Source: Pseudomonas sp. MF4836 (lineage in GTDB: Bacteria > Pseudomonadota > Gammaproteobacteria > Pseudomonadales > Pseudomonadaceae). From it: a stretch of DNA of 64,000 nt. Positions 1 through 13,296 of this stretch are shown piece after piece; the stretch's first letter is position 1; the number at the start of each line of letters is the position of its first letter. The position numbers and the translations under genes are program-made. The notes under the pieces were generated by a model. That model saw only the letters and a list, made by a program, of their open reading frames with translations, had not been told where the DNA came from and searched no databases. The stretch lies in the NCBI RefSeq assembly GCF_002018875.1, contig NZ_MVOL01000011.1, positions 124,001 to 188,000 on the forward strand, read 5' to 3'.

Positions 1-366
1 CTCGAACTGGTGGCCCGCCTGCAGGCGCTGACACGTCGCAGCGGCGGCCATGAGCCGGTGCAGGTCAGCATCGCCGACCTGTGGATCGACCTGATCAGCC
101 GCAAGGCCAGCCGCGCCGGAACCCGCCTCGACCTGACCGCCAAGGAGTTCTCGCTGCTCAGCGTACTGGCCCGGCGCCAGGGCGAGATCCTGTCGAAAAC
201 CGCGATTGCGGAAATGGTCTGGGACATCAATTTCGACAGCGATGCCAACGTGGTCGAAGTCGCGATCAAACGCCTGCGGGCCAAGCTCGACGGGCCTTTC
301 GAGGAGAAACTGCTGCACACCATCCGCGGCATGGGTTACGTGCTGGAGAGCCGCGGTGTCCAGTAA
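1..366 (+). CDS. heavy-metal-type response regulator, C-terminal part (5' truncated by window)
   Basis: The frame is open from base 1 and ends with TAA at 364-366, so only about the last 121 residues are present. They form an OmpR/PhoB-type winged-helix DNA-binding domain. The stretch LTAKEFSLL, the recognition-helix region around [14 protein letters not shown] and the wing ending [11 protein letters not shown] match the CopR/CzcR/IrlR heavy-metal subgroup. The receiver domain with the phospho-Asp lies outside the window. The kinase gene overlaps its 3' end by 11 bp, which is the usual translationally coupled pair. Family assignment is from recognised motifs; the metal is not determined. Confidence 0.9.
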   Translation, partial: LELVARLQALTRRSGGHEPVQVSIADLWIDLISRKASRAGTRLDLTAKEFSLLSVLARRQGEILSKTAIAEMVWDINFDSDANVVEVAIKRLRAKLDGPFEEKLLHTIRGMGYVLESRGVQ

Positions 367-1720
367 CAGCATCGCTCTGCGCCTGAGCGGCATGTTCACC
401 CTGGTGGCGTTGCTGGTGTTCGTGCTGATCGGTGGCGCGCTGTACCAGCAGGTGGACAAGGGCTTGGGCCTGTTGCCCGAGGCCGAACTGGATGCGCGCT
501 ACAGCGTGCTGGAGTCGGCGCTGACGCGCTATGGCACCCCCGAGCACTGGGCCAAGATCAACGCCAAGCTCAAGCTGCTCAGCGAAGAAGACAAGCGCAT
601 TCGATTCTGGGTGGTCAGCGGTGACGCCCACTACGAGTACGGCGACCCGGATGCACAGGTCCGCGAACTGGCCCTGGGGCCCCTGGGCATGCGCGACCTG
701 AATCTGGCCGAGCACCCATACCCGCTGAAAGTGCTGGTCAGCCAGTTACCGGCCAAGGATCAGCGTCCGCCCCTGCGCTTTCTGATCGCCATCGACACCG
801 AGACCTTTTACCAAACCCAGCACCAACTGCTGATGGCCCTGATCAGCCTGGCCATTGTCGGCGTGTTGCTGGCGTCGGCATTGGGTTACTGGGTGGCGCG
901 GATCGGCCTCAAGCCGTTGATCAAACTGTCCCAGGAGGCCCAGCGCCTGGCCCCGCCACGGCTGACCGGACGCTTGCAACTGTCACCACTGCCGCCGGAG
1001 TTGAGCCAGTTCGTCAACTCCTTCAACTCGACCCTGGAACGGGTCGAGCAAGCCTATTCAAGGCTTGAGTCGTTCAATGCCGACGTGGCCCACGAACTGC
1101 GCTCGCCCCTGACCAACCTGATCGGCCAGACCCAGGTGGCCCTGACCCGGGGACGTTCGGCAGAGCATTATTTCGAGGTCCTGCAATCGAACCTGGAAGA
1201 GCTCGAGCGGTTGCGCTCGATCATCAACGACATGCTGTTCCTGGCCAGCGCCGACCAGGGCAGCAAGGCCACCAAACTCACCGCCACCTCCCTGGCCAGC
1301 GAAGTGGCGACCACCCTCGACTACCTGGATTTCATCCTCGAAGACGCCCAGGTCAAGGTCGAAGTCAGCGGCGACGCCCTGGTCTCGATCGAAATCGCCC
1401 ACCTGCGTCGCGCCTTGATCAACCTGCTGAGCAACGCCGTACAGCACACCGCCCCCGGCCAGATGATCCAGGTGCGGATCGAGGTTCAGGAACACCAGGT
1501 GGCGATCGCCGTCAGCAACCCTGGCCAGGGCATTGCCAACGAACACCTGCCGCGCCTGTTCGAGCGGTTCTATCGGGTCGACGCCTCGCGCAGCAACAGC
1601 GGCGCCAACCATGGCCTGGGGCTGGCCATCGTCAAGGCCATCGCCCTGATGCATGGCGGCGATGTGTTCGTGCGCAGTAACGCGGGCATCAATACCTTTG
1701 GCATTTACCTGCCGGTCTAA
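356..1720 (+). CDS. heavy metal sensor histidine kinase (CopS/CzcS/IrlS-like)
   Basis: This is a 454-residue inner-membrane sensor kinase, the cognate partner of the preceding regulator. I chose GTG at 356, which overlaps the regulator stop; an upstream ATG in frame lies deep inside the regulator gene. Visible domains are TM1 at about residues 9-30, a periplasmic sensor of about 125 residues, TM2 at about 160-182, HAMP, then the H-box [12 protein letters not shown] with His246, the N-box [10 protein letters not shown], and an ATP lid ending GLGLAIV. Known relatives sense periplasmic Cu, Zn or Cd and phosphorylate the regulator. The G1-like motif reads NPGQGI instead of the common DNGxGI. Confidence 0.9.
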   Translation: MSSNSIALRLSGMFTLVALLVFVLIGGALYQQVDKGLGLLPEAELDARYSVLESALTRYGTPEHWAKINAKLKLLSEEDKRIRFWVVSGDAHYEYGDPDAQVRELALGPLGMRDLNLAEHPYPLKVLVSQLPAKDQRPPLRFLIAIDTETFYQTQHQLLMALISLAIVGVLLASALGYWVARIGLKPLIKLSQEAQRLAPPRLTGRLQLSPLPPELSQFVNSFNSTLERVEQAYSRLESFNADVAHELRSPLTNLIGQTQVALTRGRSAEHYFEVLQSNLEELERLRSIINDMLFLASADQGSKATKLTATSLASEVATTLDYLDFILEDAQVKVEVSGDALVSIEIAHLRRALINLLSNAVQHTAPGQMIQVRIEVQEHQVAIAVSNPGQGIANEHLPRLFERFYRVDASRSNSGANHGLGLAIVKAIALMHGGDVFVRSNAGINTFGIYLPV

Positions 1721-1884
1721 GCCCCCCGCCCCAGGGGCCGACGCCGCTGCCTTTACAGATAAACCACAGCCACTGTTGTTTTTTCGGTAACAGTCCTTAT
1801 CCTGTTCAGCTCTTTTTCCGAGCGCCTCAGCCCTATATTTTTGTCGCACCGAATTTGACTTGCTCTGCAAGAAGGTCTTCAGAA

Positions 1885-2109
1885 ATGTCCAACGTCATGG
1901 GTATTGCCAGCGCATTTGTTTTGTCTTCCCTGTTCGTCGCCCCACTGGCGATGGCCGAAGAGTCCCAGGCATTCGCCGCGCGCAACGCGGCACGTGCAGA
2001 GGCCTTCCAGGAAGCGCAAGTGGCCCTGGCCGCCCAGCAGAAAAACGCCGAACAAGCCCAGAAAGTAACGGCCGAGCACAGCCAGGCCGACTCGCAGAAA
2101 GACAGCTGA
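1885..2109 (+). CDS. small exported hypothetical protein, Ala/Gln-rich
   Basis: The product is 74 residues. The N-terminus is a clear Sec signal peptide (hydrophobic core AFVLSSLFVAP, probable cleavage after AMA), leaving about 50 residues rich in Ala, Gln and Glu that look helical. An in-frame ATG at 1855 exists, but ATG 1885 begins exactly at the signal peptide. A TATATT box at 1834-1839 could be a promoter -10. A strong terminator follows. Its position just after a metal-responsive two-component pair suggests a periplasmic role in the same response, but this is only inference. I do not recognise the family. Confidence 0.6.
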   Translation: MSNVMGIASAFVLSSLFVAPLAMAEESQAFAARNAARAEAFQEAQVALAAQQKNAEQAQKVTAEHSQADSQKDS

Positions 2110-2173
2110 TCCGCATTACCGACTCGTTTCCCTCGACAATTTCTCCGCTTGTAACCCCGGAGTGAGTTGTCTT

Positions 2174-2201
2174 AAAGCCGCTGCCTTCAGCGGCTTTTTT
2201 T
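2174..2201 (+). terminator. rho-independent terminator after the small exported gene
   Basis: Perfect 10-bp stem (AAAGCCGCTG / CAGCGGCTTT) with a 4-nt loop CCTT, running straight into a T tract. Confidence 0.9.
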
Positions 2202-2302
2202 TGCCATCAGAATGCGCCCATGGAGGGCGTATTCCACAGAACAAGCAGCACCGAATCCACAATAAAAAATGACCGTTATCCACCTCAAGGAGCTCCATCC
2301 CG

Positions 2303-3622
2303 ATGCAGACACCCTTCATTTTTACCCCGCTATTCATTGCATTGGCTGCAACGATCTGCAGCCAGGCCCAAGCCGCCGAAGCGCCGCCGGCCGAAGGCTT
2401 TGTCGAGGGCTCAAGCCTCAAGCTCAACGCTCGCAACTACTACATGAACCGCAATCGGCATCAGCAAAACGATGACAACATCGAATGGGGCCAAGGTTTC
2501 CTGGGGATTTTCGAATCCGGCTATACCCAGGGCACCGTCGGTTTCGGCATCGATGCCAATGCCATGCTCGGGTTGAAACTCGACGGCGGTGGCGGCACGG
2601 ACGGCTCGAGCATCCTGCCCATCAGCGATGGCAACGGCAAAGCGCCGGGGTCGTTCTCGACGGCGGGGGCGACCTTGAAAATGCGCGCCTTCGACACCGA
2701 ACTCAAAGCCGGTGACCTGTTCCTGAATAACCCGGTGATCGCCGGCGGCCAGAGCCGGATGCTGCCGCAGACCTTTCGTGGCGTGAGCCTGAGCAATCAC
2801 AGTTTCGACGGTTGGCTGATCGAAGGGGGCCAGGCCAGCTTTACCAAGCCTTACAACCAGAGCGGGCACAAACGCATCGGCACGTCCTATGGTTCGCTGC
2901 GCGATGGTGATGAATCCTTGCACCTGAACTGGATCGGCACCGCCTGGAGCGGCGTTCCAGGCCTGACCAGCAGCCTCTACGCCTCCGAGCTCAAGGACAT
3001 CTGGAACCAGTACTACTACGACCTGGACTACACCTACGCGGTGAATGAGCTGGTCAGCCTCAACCCGGGCCTGCACGTCTACCACACCCAGGACACCGGC
3101 CAGGCGCTGCTGGGCTCCATCGACAACAACACCTACAGCCTGCACTTCACCGTCGGCGTGGGTAACCACAGCGTTACGGCGGCCTACCAGCGGGTCAACG
3201 GCAACACGCCGTTCGACTACATCAGCCAGGGCGACAGCATCTACCTGGATAACTCGCAGCAGTATTCGGACTTCAACGGCCCCAACGAACGTTCGTGGAA
3301 GCTCAAGTACGCCTATGACTTTGTCGGCCTGGGCCTGCCGGGCCTGACGTCGGCGGTGTCCTATTCCCGGGGTGAGCTGGACCTGACCAAGGCTGATCCC
3401 GAGAGCCGCGGCTATGCCAGCTGGTACAGCGCCGATGGCAAGCACGCCAAACACTGGGAACGCGATATCGACCTCAAGTACGTGGTGCAAAGCGGCTCGG
3501 CCAAGGACCTGGCGCTGCGCCTGCAATGGGCGACCAACCGCGGCGGCAACGGGTATGGCGAGCTGGATAACGACACCGATGAGTACCGGGTGATCGTCGA
3601 CTACCCGCTAAATATCTTCTGA
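2303..3622 (+). CDS. OprD family outer membrane porin
   Basis: The product is 439 residues with a signal peptide cleaved near AQAAEA, followed by an OprD-type beta-barrel. Family hallmarks are the early segment [11 protein letters not shown], a [20 protein letters not shown]-like strand, the RTFRGV-like segment QTFRGVSL, and a C-terminal strand ending in Phe ([12 protein letters not shown]). OprD porins carry amino acids, peptides or organic acids across the outer membrane; the substrate of this one cannot be read from sequence. A Shine-Dalgarno AAGGAG lies about 10 bp before ATG 2303. It sits downstream of a CzcRS-like pair; in P. aeruginosa CzcR is known to repress oprD, so a functional link is possible but not shown here. 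Confidence 0.92.
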   Translation: MQTPFIFTPLFIALAATICSQAQAAEAPPAEGFVEGSSLKLNARNYYMNRNRHQQNDDNIEWGQGFLGIFESGYTQGTVGFGIDANAMLGLKLDGGGGTDGSSILPISDGNGKAPGSFSTAGATLKMRAFDTELKAGDLFLNNPVIAGGQSRMLPQTFRGVSLSNHSFDGWLIEGGQASFTKPYNQSGHKRIGTSYGSLRDGDESLHLNWIGTAWSGVPGLTSSLYASELKDIWNQYYYDLDYTYAVNELVSLNPGLHVYHTQDTGQALLGSIDNNTYSLHFTVGVGNHSVTAAYQRVNGNTPFDYISQGDSIYLDNSQQYSDFNGPNERSWKLKYAYDFVGLGLPGLTSAVSYSRGELDLTKADPESRGYASWYSADGKHAKHWERDIDLKYVVQSGSAKDLALRLQWATNRGGNGYGELDNDTDEYRVIVDYPLNIF

Positions 3623-3638
3623 ACACCTAAAAAACCGG

Positions 3639-3668
3639 AGGCCAGCGTCATTGCTGGCCTTTTTTTTG
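3639..3668 (+). terminator. rho-independent terminator after the OprD porin
   Basis: 8-bp stem AGGCCAGC / GCTGGCCT, 6-nt loop, then eight T residues. Confidence 0.9.
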
Positions 3669-3757
3669 CGTGTGGCTGGGCAAACGCCAAGGCAATGACG
3701 GCTCTCTGTCACTCTGCTAGCGGCCTCCTTCCCCGTCCGCCAGCAGAAGCCAGAAAC

Positions 3758-5299
3758 ATGCGTGCACACAGTGCGACTCCTTCACGCCCGCCCCCCAGCC
3801 AATCCGAGTGGATGCTGCTGGCCGGCAGTTCCCTGACGGTCATCGCCATCCTGTGCATCGTGACCTACCTGCTGATCCGCGAACACGGCAGCGCCAAGTT
3901 GGTCGCGGTGCGCTCGGCCACGAACATCGTGCAATTGATCGATGCCGACGTGGAGCACAACGTCGAGCTCTACGACATCTCCCTGCGTGGCCTGATCGAA
4001 GCCACCCGCCTCAAGGATCTGGCCGGGATTCCGGCCGATGTGCGCCACCGGGTATTGTTCGATCGCGCCACCACCATGCCGCACAAGGGCGACATCCTGC
4101 TGCTGGACAACAAAGGCGACGTGGTGGCCGACTCAGCCTCGGTCATACCGCGCACAGACAATTTCGCCGACCGCGAATACTTTCAAGTGCATGTCGACAA
4201 CCCAGACCCGCAGATGATGATCAGCCGCCCGTTCCGCAGCCGCAGCGCAGAACAGGATTGGCGCATCAGTTTCAGCCGTCGCTTGTCGTCCGAGCAGGGG
4301 GAGTTTCTCGGGGTGGCCGAGGCGGCCATGCGCCTGGATTACTTCAATGCGCTGTTCAAGACCCTGAGTGTCGGCCGTAATGGCTCGGTGAACCTGATCA
4401 GCAGCGACGGTTTTCTGTTGGCTCAGCAACCGCCCCTGGGCGACGACCTGATCGGCCGCGACTTCAGCAATCGACCGAACTTCATGCGCATTCTCAAGGA
4501 AGGCAACGGCAGCTTCAGCAGTGTTTCCAGCGTCGACCACAAGGCCCGGCTGTACACCTTCTCCCAGGTCGGCCAGTTGCCGCTGATCGTGATTGTTGCC
4601 CTCTCCACCGACGAAGTGTTCGCCGCCTGGCGCCGTACTGCCCTGGTGGTCAGCCTGGCGACCGGTATTTTGTGCATCGGCTTGCTGTGGCTGACCTGGC
4701 TACTGCGCCGCGAACTGCGCCTGCGCCAGCGCGCCGAGCGAGAGCTGGAGCAACTGGCCGCCACTGACGGGCTGACCGGGCTGGCCAACCGCCGCGCCAT
4801 GGACCAGACCCTGGCTCGCGAGTACTCAAGGGCCCAGCGTTCAGGCAACAACCTGTCGCTGCTGATGATTGATGTCGACCACTTCAAGGCCTTCAATGAC
4901 CGCCACGGCCACCAGTTGGGCGATATCGCCCTGCGTGCGGTGGCCGATGTGATCGGCGGCGGCGTGCGCCGTCCTGCGGATCTGGCAGCACGCTATGGCG
5001 GCGAGGAGTTCGCGGTGATCCTGCCGGAAACTACCATGGCCGGTGCCTGCGCCCTGGCCGAGCAGATCCGCGCCGGCATCGAACAGTTGGCGCCGGTAGG
5101 CCAGAACGCCACGCCGCTGACGGTGAGTATCGGGGTCGGCACCTGGTCGGCGGGCCAGGACATCAGCCCGGAAAACCTGCTGCGCAACGCCGACAAAGCC
5201 CTGTACCAGGCCAAATCCCATGGCCGTAACCGGGTGGTGGCCGACCTGGCCGCGAGCAGCCCGACGTCTGCGGCTGCCAGACTCTCGATGCCTGACTGA
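3758..5299 (+). CDS. diguanylate cyclase with periplasmic Cache sensor (GGDEF)
   Basis: The product is 513 residues from ATG 3758; a longer frame from 3695 would add a tail without signal character. TM1 is at about residues 19-41. An extracytoplasmic dCache/PDC-like domain follows up to about 290, containing FADREYFQVH and a FLLAQQPP segment typical of the fold. TM2 is at about 300-325, a short linker follows, then a GGDEF domain that should convert 2 GTP to c-di-GMP. The active site is GGEEF at residues 414-418. RPAD at 405-408, five residues upstream, is an intact product-inhibition I-site. It is thus probably an active, feedback-inhibited enzyme regulating the motile/sessile switch. The ligand is unknown. 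Confidence 0.93.
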   Translation: MRAHSATPSRPPPSQSEWMLLAGSSLTVIAILCIVTYLLIREHGSAKLVAVRSATNIVQLIDADVEHNVELYDISLRGLIEATRLKDLAGIPADVRHRVLFDRATTMPHKGDILLLDNKGDVVADSASVIPRTDNFADREYFQVHVDNPDPQMMISRPFRSRSAEQDWRISFSRRLSSEQGEFLGVAEAAMRLDYFNALFKTLSVGRNGSVNLISSDGFLLAQQPPLGDDLIGRDFSNRPNFMRILKEGNGSFSSVSSVDHKARLYTFSQVGQLPLIVIVALSTDEVFAAWRRTALVVSLATGILCIGLLWLTWLLRRELRLRQRAERELEQLAATDGLTGLANRRAMDQTLAREYSRAQRSGNNLSLLMIDVDHFKAFNDRHGHQLGDIALRAVADVIGGGVRRPADLAARYGGEEFAVILPETTMAGACALAEQIRAGIEQLAPVGQNATPLTVSIGVGTWSAGQDISPENLLRNADKALYQAKSHGRNRVVADLAASSPTSAAARLSMPD

Positions 5300-5310
5300 C
5301 GGCCATAAAA

Positions 5311-5334
5311 AAAGGCCACCCGAGGGTGGCCTTT
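5311..5334. terminator. bidirectional terminator between the GGDEF gene and lpxC
   Basis: 10-bp stem AAAGGCCACC / GGTGGCCTTT with a CGAG loop, A-rich on the left and followed by an A tract on the right. On the minus strand the hairpin runs into seven T residues, so it fits best as the lpxC terminator while also serving the convergent + gene. Confidence 0.85.
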
Positions 5335-5360
5335 AAAAACAAAAGGAAAGAGAGTGTTAC

Positions 5361-6308
<948 letters not shown>

Positions 6309-6324
6309 TCAACAAAGGCTGGCG

Positions 6325-6352
6325 ATAATAGCAGACCAGACCTTTGCTGAAC
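6325..6352 (-). promoter_or_regulatory. candidate sigma70 promoter of lpxC
   Basis: On the minus strand an extended -10 TGCTATTAT (6325-6333) sits 16 bp after GTTCAG (6347-6352), about 50 bp before the lpxC start. The extended -10 is good, the -35 weak. Read by eye, not tested. Confidence 0.5.
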
Positions 6353-6384
6353 ACCAATCACCCTAATACCCCTGATACATTCCA

Positions 6385-7575
6385 TCAATCGGCCTGGCGA
6401 CGCAGGAATGCCGGGATGTCCAGATAGTCCAGATCATCTTGCGGATTCAGCTTCGCCGCGGTCGCAGCGCTCGACTGAGCTTGATTGCGCATCACGGTTG
6501 GACGATCCAGGTCGCGGTAGTTCACCGACGGCAGCTCCTGACGCGAAGGCGCTGGTTGAGCCTGCGAAGCCATGGAGGTTTGCACGGTGTTGTCGATCAC
6601 CTTCATCGGCTTCTCGATTTTCGCGCCCAGACCTGTTGCAACCACAGTCACGTGCAGCTCGTCGCGCATGTCCGGATCGATAACAGTACCGACCTTGACC
6701 ATGGCGTGCTCGGAAGCGAAGGCTTCGATGATGCTACCCACGTCGGAGTACTCACCCAGGGACAGGTCAGGACCGGCGGTGATGTTCACCAGGATGCCGC
6801 GTGCACCTTGCAGGTTCACGTCTTCGAGCAACGGGTTGCGGATCGCCGCTTCGGTGGCTTCACGTGCACGGTTCGGACCGCTGGCGCAGCCAGTGCCCAT
6901 CATCGCCATGCCCATTTCGCTCATCACGGTACGCACGTCGGCAAAGTCGACGTTGATCATGCCCGGACGTTTGATGATGTCGGAGATACCGCGAACGGCA
7001 CCGGCCAGTACATCGTCAGCCTTGGCGAAAGCCGACAGCAGGCTGGCGTCCTTACCGAGGATGGTCAGCAGCTTCTCGTTGGGGATGGTGATCAGCGAGT
7101 CGACACTTTCCGACAGCAAGCGGATGCCTTCATCGGCGATCTGCATGCGCTTGCGACCTTCGAACGGGAACGGACGAGTCACGACAGCGACCGTCAGGAT
7201 CCCCATTTCCTTGGCCACTTCGGCAATGATCGGCGCAGCACCGGTACCGGTACCGCCGCCCATGCCAGTGGTGATGAACACCATGTTGGTGCCCGCCAGG
7301 ACCTCGGCAATGCGCTCGCGGTCTTCCAGAGCGGCCTGACGACCGACTTCCGGATTTGCGCCAGCACCCAGGCCCTTGGTCACGCCGGTGCCCAATTGCA
7401 GGATGGTCCGCGCGCCGATGCTTTTCAGCGCCTGGGCATCAGTGTTGGCGCAGATGAACTCGACGCCTTCAATGTTGCTCTTGACCATGTGATTGACCGC
7501 GTTGCCGCCGCCACCGCCAACACCAATAACCTTGATTACCGGGCTTTGCGGGATGTTGTCTACGAGTTCGAACAT
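6385..7575 (-). CDS. ftsZ: cell division protein FtsZ (tubulin-like GTPase)
   Basis: The product is 396 residues. It polymerises into the Z-ring at midcell and organises septal peptidoglycan synthesis. The GTP-binding tubulin signature GGGTGTGAAP is present, as are the N-terminal loop VIGVGGGGGNAVNHM and the T7 synergy loop with NVDFADVRTVM. A variable Gln/Ser/Ala-rich linker follows from about residue 320. The C-terminal anchor LDYLDIPAFLRRQAD is the conserved tail that binds FtsA and ZipA. A very strong Shine-Dalgarno (AAAGGAGAGGG) precedes the ATG, consistent with the high FtsZ copy number. The 90-bp spacer to ftsA holds tandem repeats. Confidence 0.99.
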   Translation of the reverse strand: MFELVDNIPQSPVIKVIGVGGGGGNAVNHMVKSNIEGVEFICANTDAQALKSIGARTILQLGTGVTKGLGAGANPEVGRQAALEDRERIAEVLAGTNMVFITTGMGGGTGTGAAPIIAEVAKEMGILTVAVVTRPFPFEGRKRMQIADEGIRLLSESVDSLITIPNEKLLTILGKDASLLSAFAKADDVLAGAVRGISDIIKRPGMINVDFADVRTVMSEMGMAMMGTGCASGPNRAREATEAAIRNPLLEDVNLQGARGILVNITAGPDLSLGEYSDVGSIIEAFASEHAMVKVGTVIDPDMRDELHVTVVATGLGAKIEKPMKVIDNTVQTSMASQAQPAPSRQELPSVNYRDLDRPTVMRNQAQSSAATAAKLNPQDDLDYLDIPAFLRRQAD

Positions 7576-7607
7576 TTTCCCTCTCCTTTCATTTCTCTAG
7601 TTTTTTC

Positions 7608-7659
7608 GCCTACTGCCTACTGCTTTGTTGCGTGCCGCTTGAAACGTGTCGCTTGAAAC
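7608..7659. repeat. two short tandem repeats in the ftsA-ftsZ spacer
   Basis: On the + strand GCCTACT occurs twice in tandem (7608-7621). Just beyond it a 14-bp unit GTG(C/T)CGCTTGAAAC occurs twice in direct succession (7632-7645, 7646-7659) with one mismatch. Both lie upstream of the ftsZ ribosome binding site in the non-coding gap. Confidence 0.8.
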
Positions 7660-7665
7660 CACTGC

Positions 7666-8925
7666 TTAGAAATTGCCTTGTACCCAGCTCTTTATGCGAT
7701 CGAGCAAGGCGGCCTTGGGTTCTTCATTGCTGTAGCTGTCGCGGCTGCCGATGCCGGAGAACGAAATCCCGTCGGACTGTTTCTGCAGCCCGTACAGCAG
7801 CAAGCCGACGCCGGTGGAATAGATCGGGTTGCGCACCACGTCGGACAGGCCCTTGACGGTGTGCGGCACGCCCAGGCGGACCGGCATGTGGAAAATCTCT
7901 TCGGCCAGCTCGACCGCGCCTTCCATCTTCGAGGTACCGCCGGTCAGCACGATGCCGGCCGGGATCAGGTCCTCGTAGCCGCTGCGACGCAGTTCAGCCT
8001 GGATCAGGGTGAACAGCTCGTCGTAGCGCGGTTCGACCACTTCGGCCAGGGCCTGACGCGACAGCTCGCGCGGCGGACGGTCGCCGACACTTGGAACCTT
8101 GATGGTTTCACCGGCACCGGCCAGCTTGGCCAGGGCGCAGGCGTAGCGGATCTTGATTTCTTCGGCGTACTGGGTCGGGGTGCGCAGCGCCATGGCGATG
8201 TCGTTGGTCACCTGATCGCCGGCAATCGGGATCACTGCGGTATGCCGGATCGCGCCTTCAGTGAAGATCGCGATGTCGGTGGTACCGCCACCGATGTCCA
8301 CCAGGCACACGCCCAGCTCTTTCTCGTCGTCGGTCAGCACCGAGTAGGCCGAGGCCAACTGCTCGAGAATGATGTCGTCGATTTCCAGACCGCAGCGACG
8401 CACGCACTTTTCGATGTTCTGTGCCGCATTGACCGCGCAGGTCACCACGTGCACCTTGGCTTCCAGGCGAACGCCGGACATGCCCAGGGGCTCACGTACG
8501 CCTTCCTGGTTATCGATCACGTAATCCTGCGGCAGGGTGTGCAAAACCCGCTGGTCAGCCGGAATCGCCACGGCCTGGGCCGCATCGAGAACCCGCTCGA
8601 GGTCGGCCGAGCTGACTTCACGATCACGAATCGCCACGATGCCGTGGGAGTTCAGGCTGCGAATGTGATTGCCGGCCACACCGACAAACGCCGAGTGAAT
8701 GCGGCATCCAGCCATCAGTTGCGCTTCTTCGACGGCGCGCTGGATGGACTGCACGGTGGACTCGATATTCACCACCACGCCCTTCTTCAGGCCGCGGGAC
8801 GGATGGGTACCGATACCGACGATTTCCAGCGTGCCATCGGCCCCGACCTCACCCACCAGCGCCACCACTTTGGAGGTGCCGATATCGAGACCGACGATCA
8901 TTTTGCCGCTTTGCACATTTGCCAT
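7666..8925 (-). CDS. ftsA: cell division protein FtsA (actin-like membrane tether)
   Basis: The product is 419 residues with the actin/Hsp70-type ATPase fold. The phosphate-1 motif is near the start (VGLDIGTSKVVALVGE), phosphate-2 is in CLVDIGGGTTDIAIF, and the adenosine motif is GIVLTGGTSKMEG. The C-terminal amphipathic helix that tethers FtsZ to the inner membrane is present as LLDRIKSWVQGNF. FtsA recruits late division proteins and activates FtsWI. It follows ftsQ by 14 bp on the same strand, the usual order ftsQ-ftsA-ftsZ. Confidence 0.98.
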   Translation of the reverse strand: MANVQSGKMIVGLDIGTSKVVALVGEVGADGTLEIVGIGTHPSRGLKKGVVVNIESTVQSIQRAVEEAQLMAGCRIHSAFVGVAGNHIRSLNSHGIVAIRDREVSSADLERVLDAAQAVAIPADQRVLHTLPQDYVIDNQEGVREPLGMSGVRLEAKVHVVTCAVNAAQNIEKCVRRCGLEIDDIILEQLASAYSVLTDDEKELGVCLVDIGGGTTDIAIFTEGAIRHTAVIPIAGDQVTNDIAMALRTPTQYAEEIKIRYACALAKLAGAGETIKVPSVGDRPPRELSRQALAEVVEPRYDELFTLIQAELRRSGYEDLIPAGIVLTGGTSKMEGAVELAEEIFHMPVRLGVPHTVKGLSDVVRNPIYSTGVGLLLYGLQKQSDGISFSGIGSRDSYSNEEPKAALLDRIKSWVQGNF

Positions 8926-8939
8926 GGTCCTGCCTCTTC

Positions 8940-9806
8940 TTAATTCTTCGCGACGGCGGGTTGGGCCGTCGTGGGCGCTACAGGTTCCCGCCAGCCAACG
9001 GCCAGGCCGTTGGCGTAGCGCAGATCGATGCGCGCAATGTTCGTAATCTGTTCTTTCAGCGTTTTTTCATAAATGGCAATAAAGCGGCGCATCTTCTCCA
9101 CCAGATGATCGCGGCCCAGCAACAACTCGATACCCGAGCCCGCACTGCCGGCCCCGGTCGTCAGGAACCAGCTGCCGCGCTCACGCAGCTCCAGACGAGC
9201 GATCGAGAAGCCCATCGGTCGCAGCATCTGACTCAACACCTGATACTGCTGCATCACTTGCTGCTGGGCCCGCTGCGGGCCGAACAACTGCGGCAAGTGT
9301 TCGTAGTTGGCCAATTCACGCGGCGTAAACGCCTGGCCCTGGTTGTTCAACAACGCCTCGTCGCCCCAACGGGCCACGGGCAGTTGCTCCTCCAGGCGGA
9401 TAACCACCTGGTCCGGCCAGACGCGACGTACCTCGGCATGTGCGATCCATGGCATCTGCTCCAGCTCGGTACGCATGCTGGCCAGGTCAATGGTGAAGAA
9501 GCTCGCCGCCACGTAAGGCGCGATCCGCTGCTGCACCGCTTGCTGGCTGATGTAACTCAGGTCGCCCTGGACCGCGACCTTGGTGATCGGCCGGTCCGCA
9601 TAAGGCAACAGGCGCTGCGCGCCTTCGTAAGTGCCAAAACCCAACGCCACCAGCAGCACCGGCCAGAACAGGGCCTTGAGGAAGCCGAAGTTGGCTTTGG
9701 GCAGGCGCACCGACATCGGCTCTTTAGCCACCATTCGGCTGGCACCCCGCGGCACCGGCTTGCGGCCGGGTGCGGGTGGCTGATGACGTAGCGATGCGCC
9801 TTGCAT
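8940..9806 (-). CDS. ftsQ: cell division protein FtsQ
   Basis: The product is 288 residues. A basic cytoplasmic N-terminus is followed by one transmembrane segment at about residues 45-62 ([19 protein letters not shown]), a POTRA domain (beginning [14 protein letters not shown]), and the FtsQ beta domain, with a short Ala/Pro-rich tail. FtsQ scaffolds FtsB and FtsL in the divisome. I chose ATG 9806 ([11 protein letters not shown]), which leaves 4 bp after ddlB; a frame from 9839 would overlap ddlB and lacks family support at its N-terminus. Confidence 0.95.
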   Translation of the reverse strand: MQGASLRHQPPAPGRKPVPRGASRMVAKEPMSVRLPKANFGFLKALFWPVLLVALGFGTYEGAQRLLPYADRPITKVAVQGDLSYISQQAVQQRIAPYVAASFFTIDLASMRTELEQMPWIAHAEVRRVWPDQVVIRLEEQLPVARWGDEALLNNQGQAFTPRELANYEHLPQLFGPQRAQQQVMQQYQVLSQMLRPMGFSIARLELRERGSWFLTTGAGSAGSGIELLLGRDHLVEKMRRFIAIYEKTLKEQITNIARIDLRYANGLAVGWREPVAPTTAQPAVAKN

Positions 9807-9810
9807 GGAC

Positions 9811-12225
<2,415 letters not shown>

Positions 12226-12233
<8 letters not shown>

Positions 12234-13296
12234 GGGCCACCTCCAGGCAGATATCGACCACATTGCGGGTAGCATCGGGTTTGGCCAGGCGACGCGCGGC
12301 GTCGGCCATGTTGTTAAGTCGTTCCGGTTGCATCAAGACCTCTGTCAGGCGTGCGGCTAGATCCGCAGCACCAGTCGTTCTTTGCGGCATCAGGAAAGCA
12401 GCGCCTTCACGAGCCAAATAATCGGCATTGCGAGTCTGGTGATCGTCGATCGCGTGGGGCAAAGGCACCAGCATCGAGGGCAGACCGGCGGCAGCCAGTT
12501 CACTGACAGTCAGCGCACCTGCGCGACAGACCACCAGGTCGGCCCAGCCATAGGCTTGGGCCATGTCTTTGATAAAGGGCTGCACTTGCGCCTCGACGCC
12601 AGCGGCGCGATAACGCTCGGCAGTCACTTCATCATGGTTTTTGCCGGCCTGATGAAACACCTCCGGACGCAGCTCGGCCGCGACCAGCGCCAGGGCTTCT
12701 GGCAGCAATTTATTCAACGGTTCCGCCCCCAGGCTTCCGCCCAGAATCAGCAACCGCGCCTTGCGTCCGGCCAGGTCCTGGCGCGGGGTATCGAGGAACA
12801 GCTCGCGGCGTACCGGATTGCCGGTGGTGCGCCGGCTGTCGGAGGCAGCAAAGGTGTCCGGGAAAGCTTCGCAGACTCGGGCAGCCAACGGCACCAGCAG
12901 CCGATTGGCGGTACCGGCGACGGCGTTCTGTTCGTGAACAATTACCGGCACGCCGGACAGTTTCGCCGCGACGCCGCCAGGGCCAGTCACATAACCACCA
13001 AAACCCAATACACAGACCGGTTTCAGTTGAGCAATGATTTTGCGGGCCTGGAGCACGGCCTTGATCAGCACGAACGGGGCCTTGAGCAGGGACAACTTGC
13101 CCTTGCCTCGCAGACCGGTGACGTTGATCAAGTGCAACGGCAAGCCAGCGCCGGGCACCAGTTCGTTTTCGATGCCACGCGGGGTCCCGAGCCAATGCAC
13201 GGTGTAGCCACGGGCTTCGAACTCGCGGGCACAGGCCAGGGCCGGGAACACGTGGCCGCCGGTGCCGCCGGCCATGATCAGCACATTAGCGCCCAT
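12226..13296 (-). CDS. murG: UDP-GlcNAc transferase forming lipid II
   Basis: The product is 356 residues. This peripheral membrane glycosyltransferase adds GlcNAc to lipid I to make lipid II. The N-terminal G-loop [15 protein letters not shown] and the UDP-binding [17 protein letters not shown] region are both present. It overlaps ftsW upstream (11 bp) and murC downstream (8 bp), so the three are translationally coupled. Confidence 0.98.

Noticed and set aside
6439-7656. 405-codon frame opposite ftsZ
   Set aside because: A shadow of the FtsZ frame, which carries the tubulin signature.
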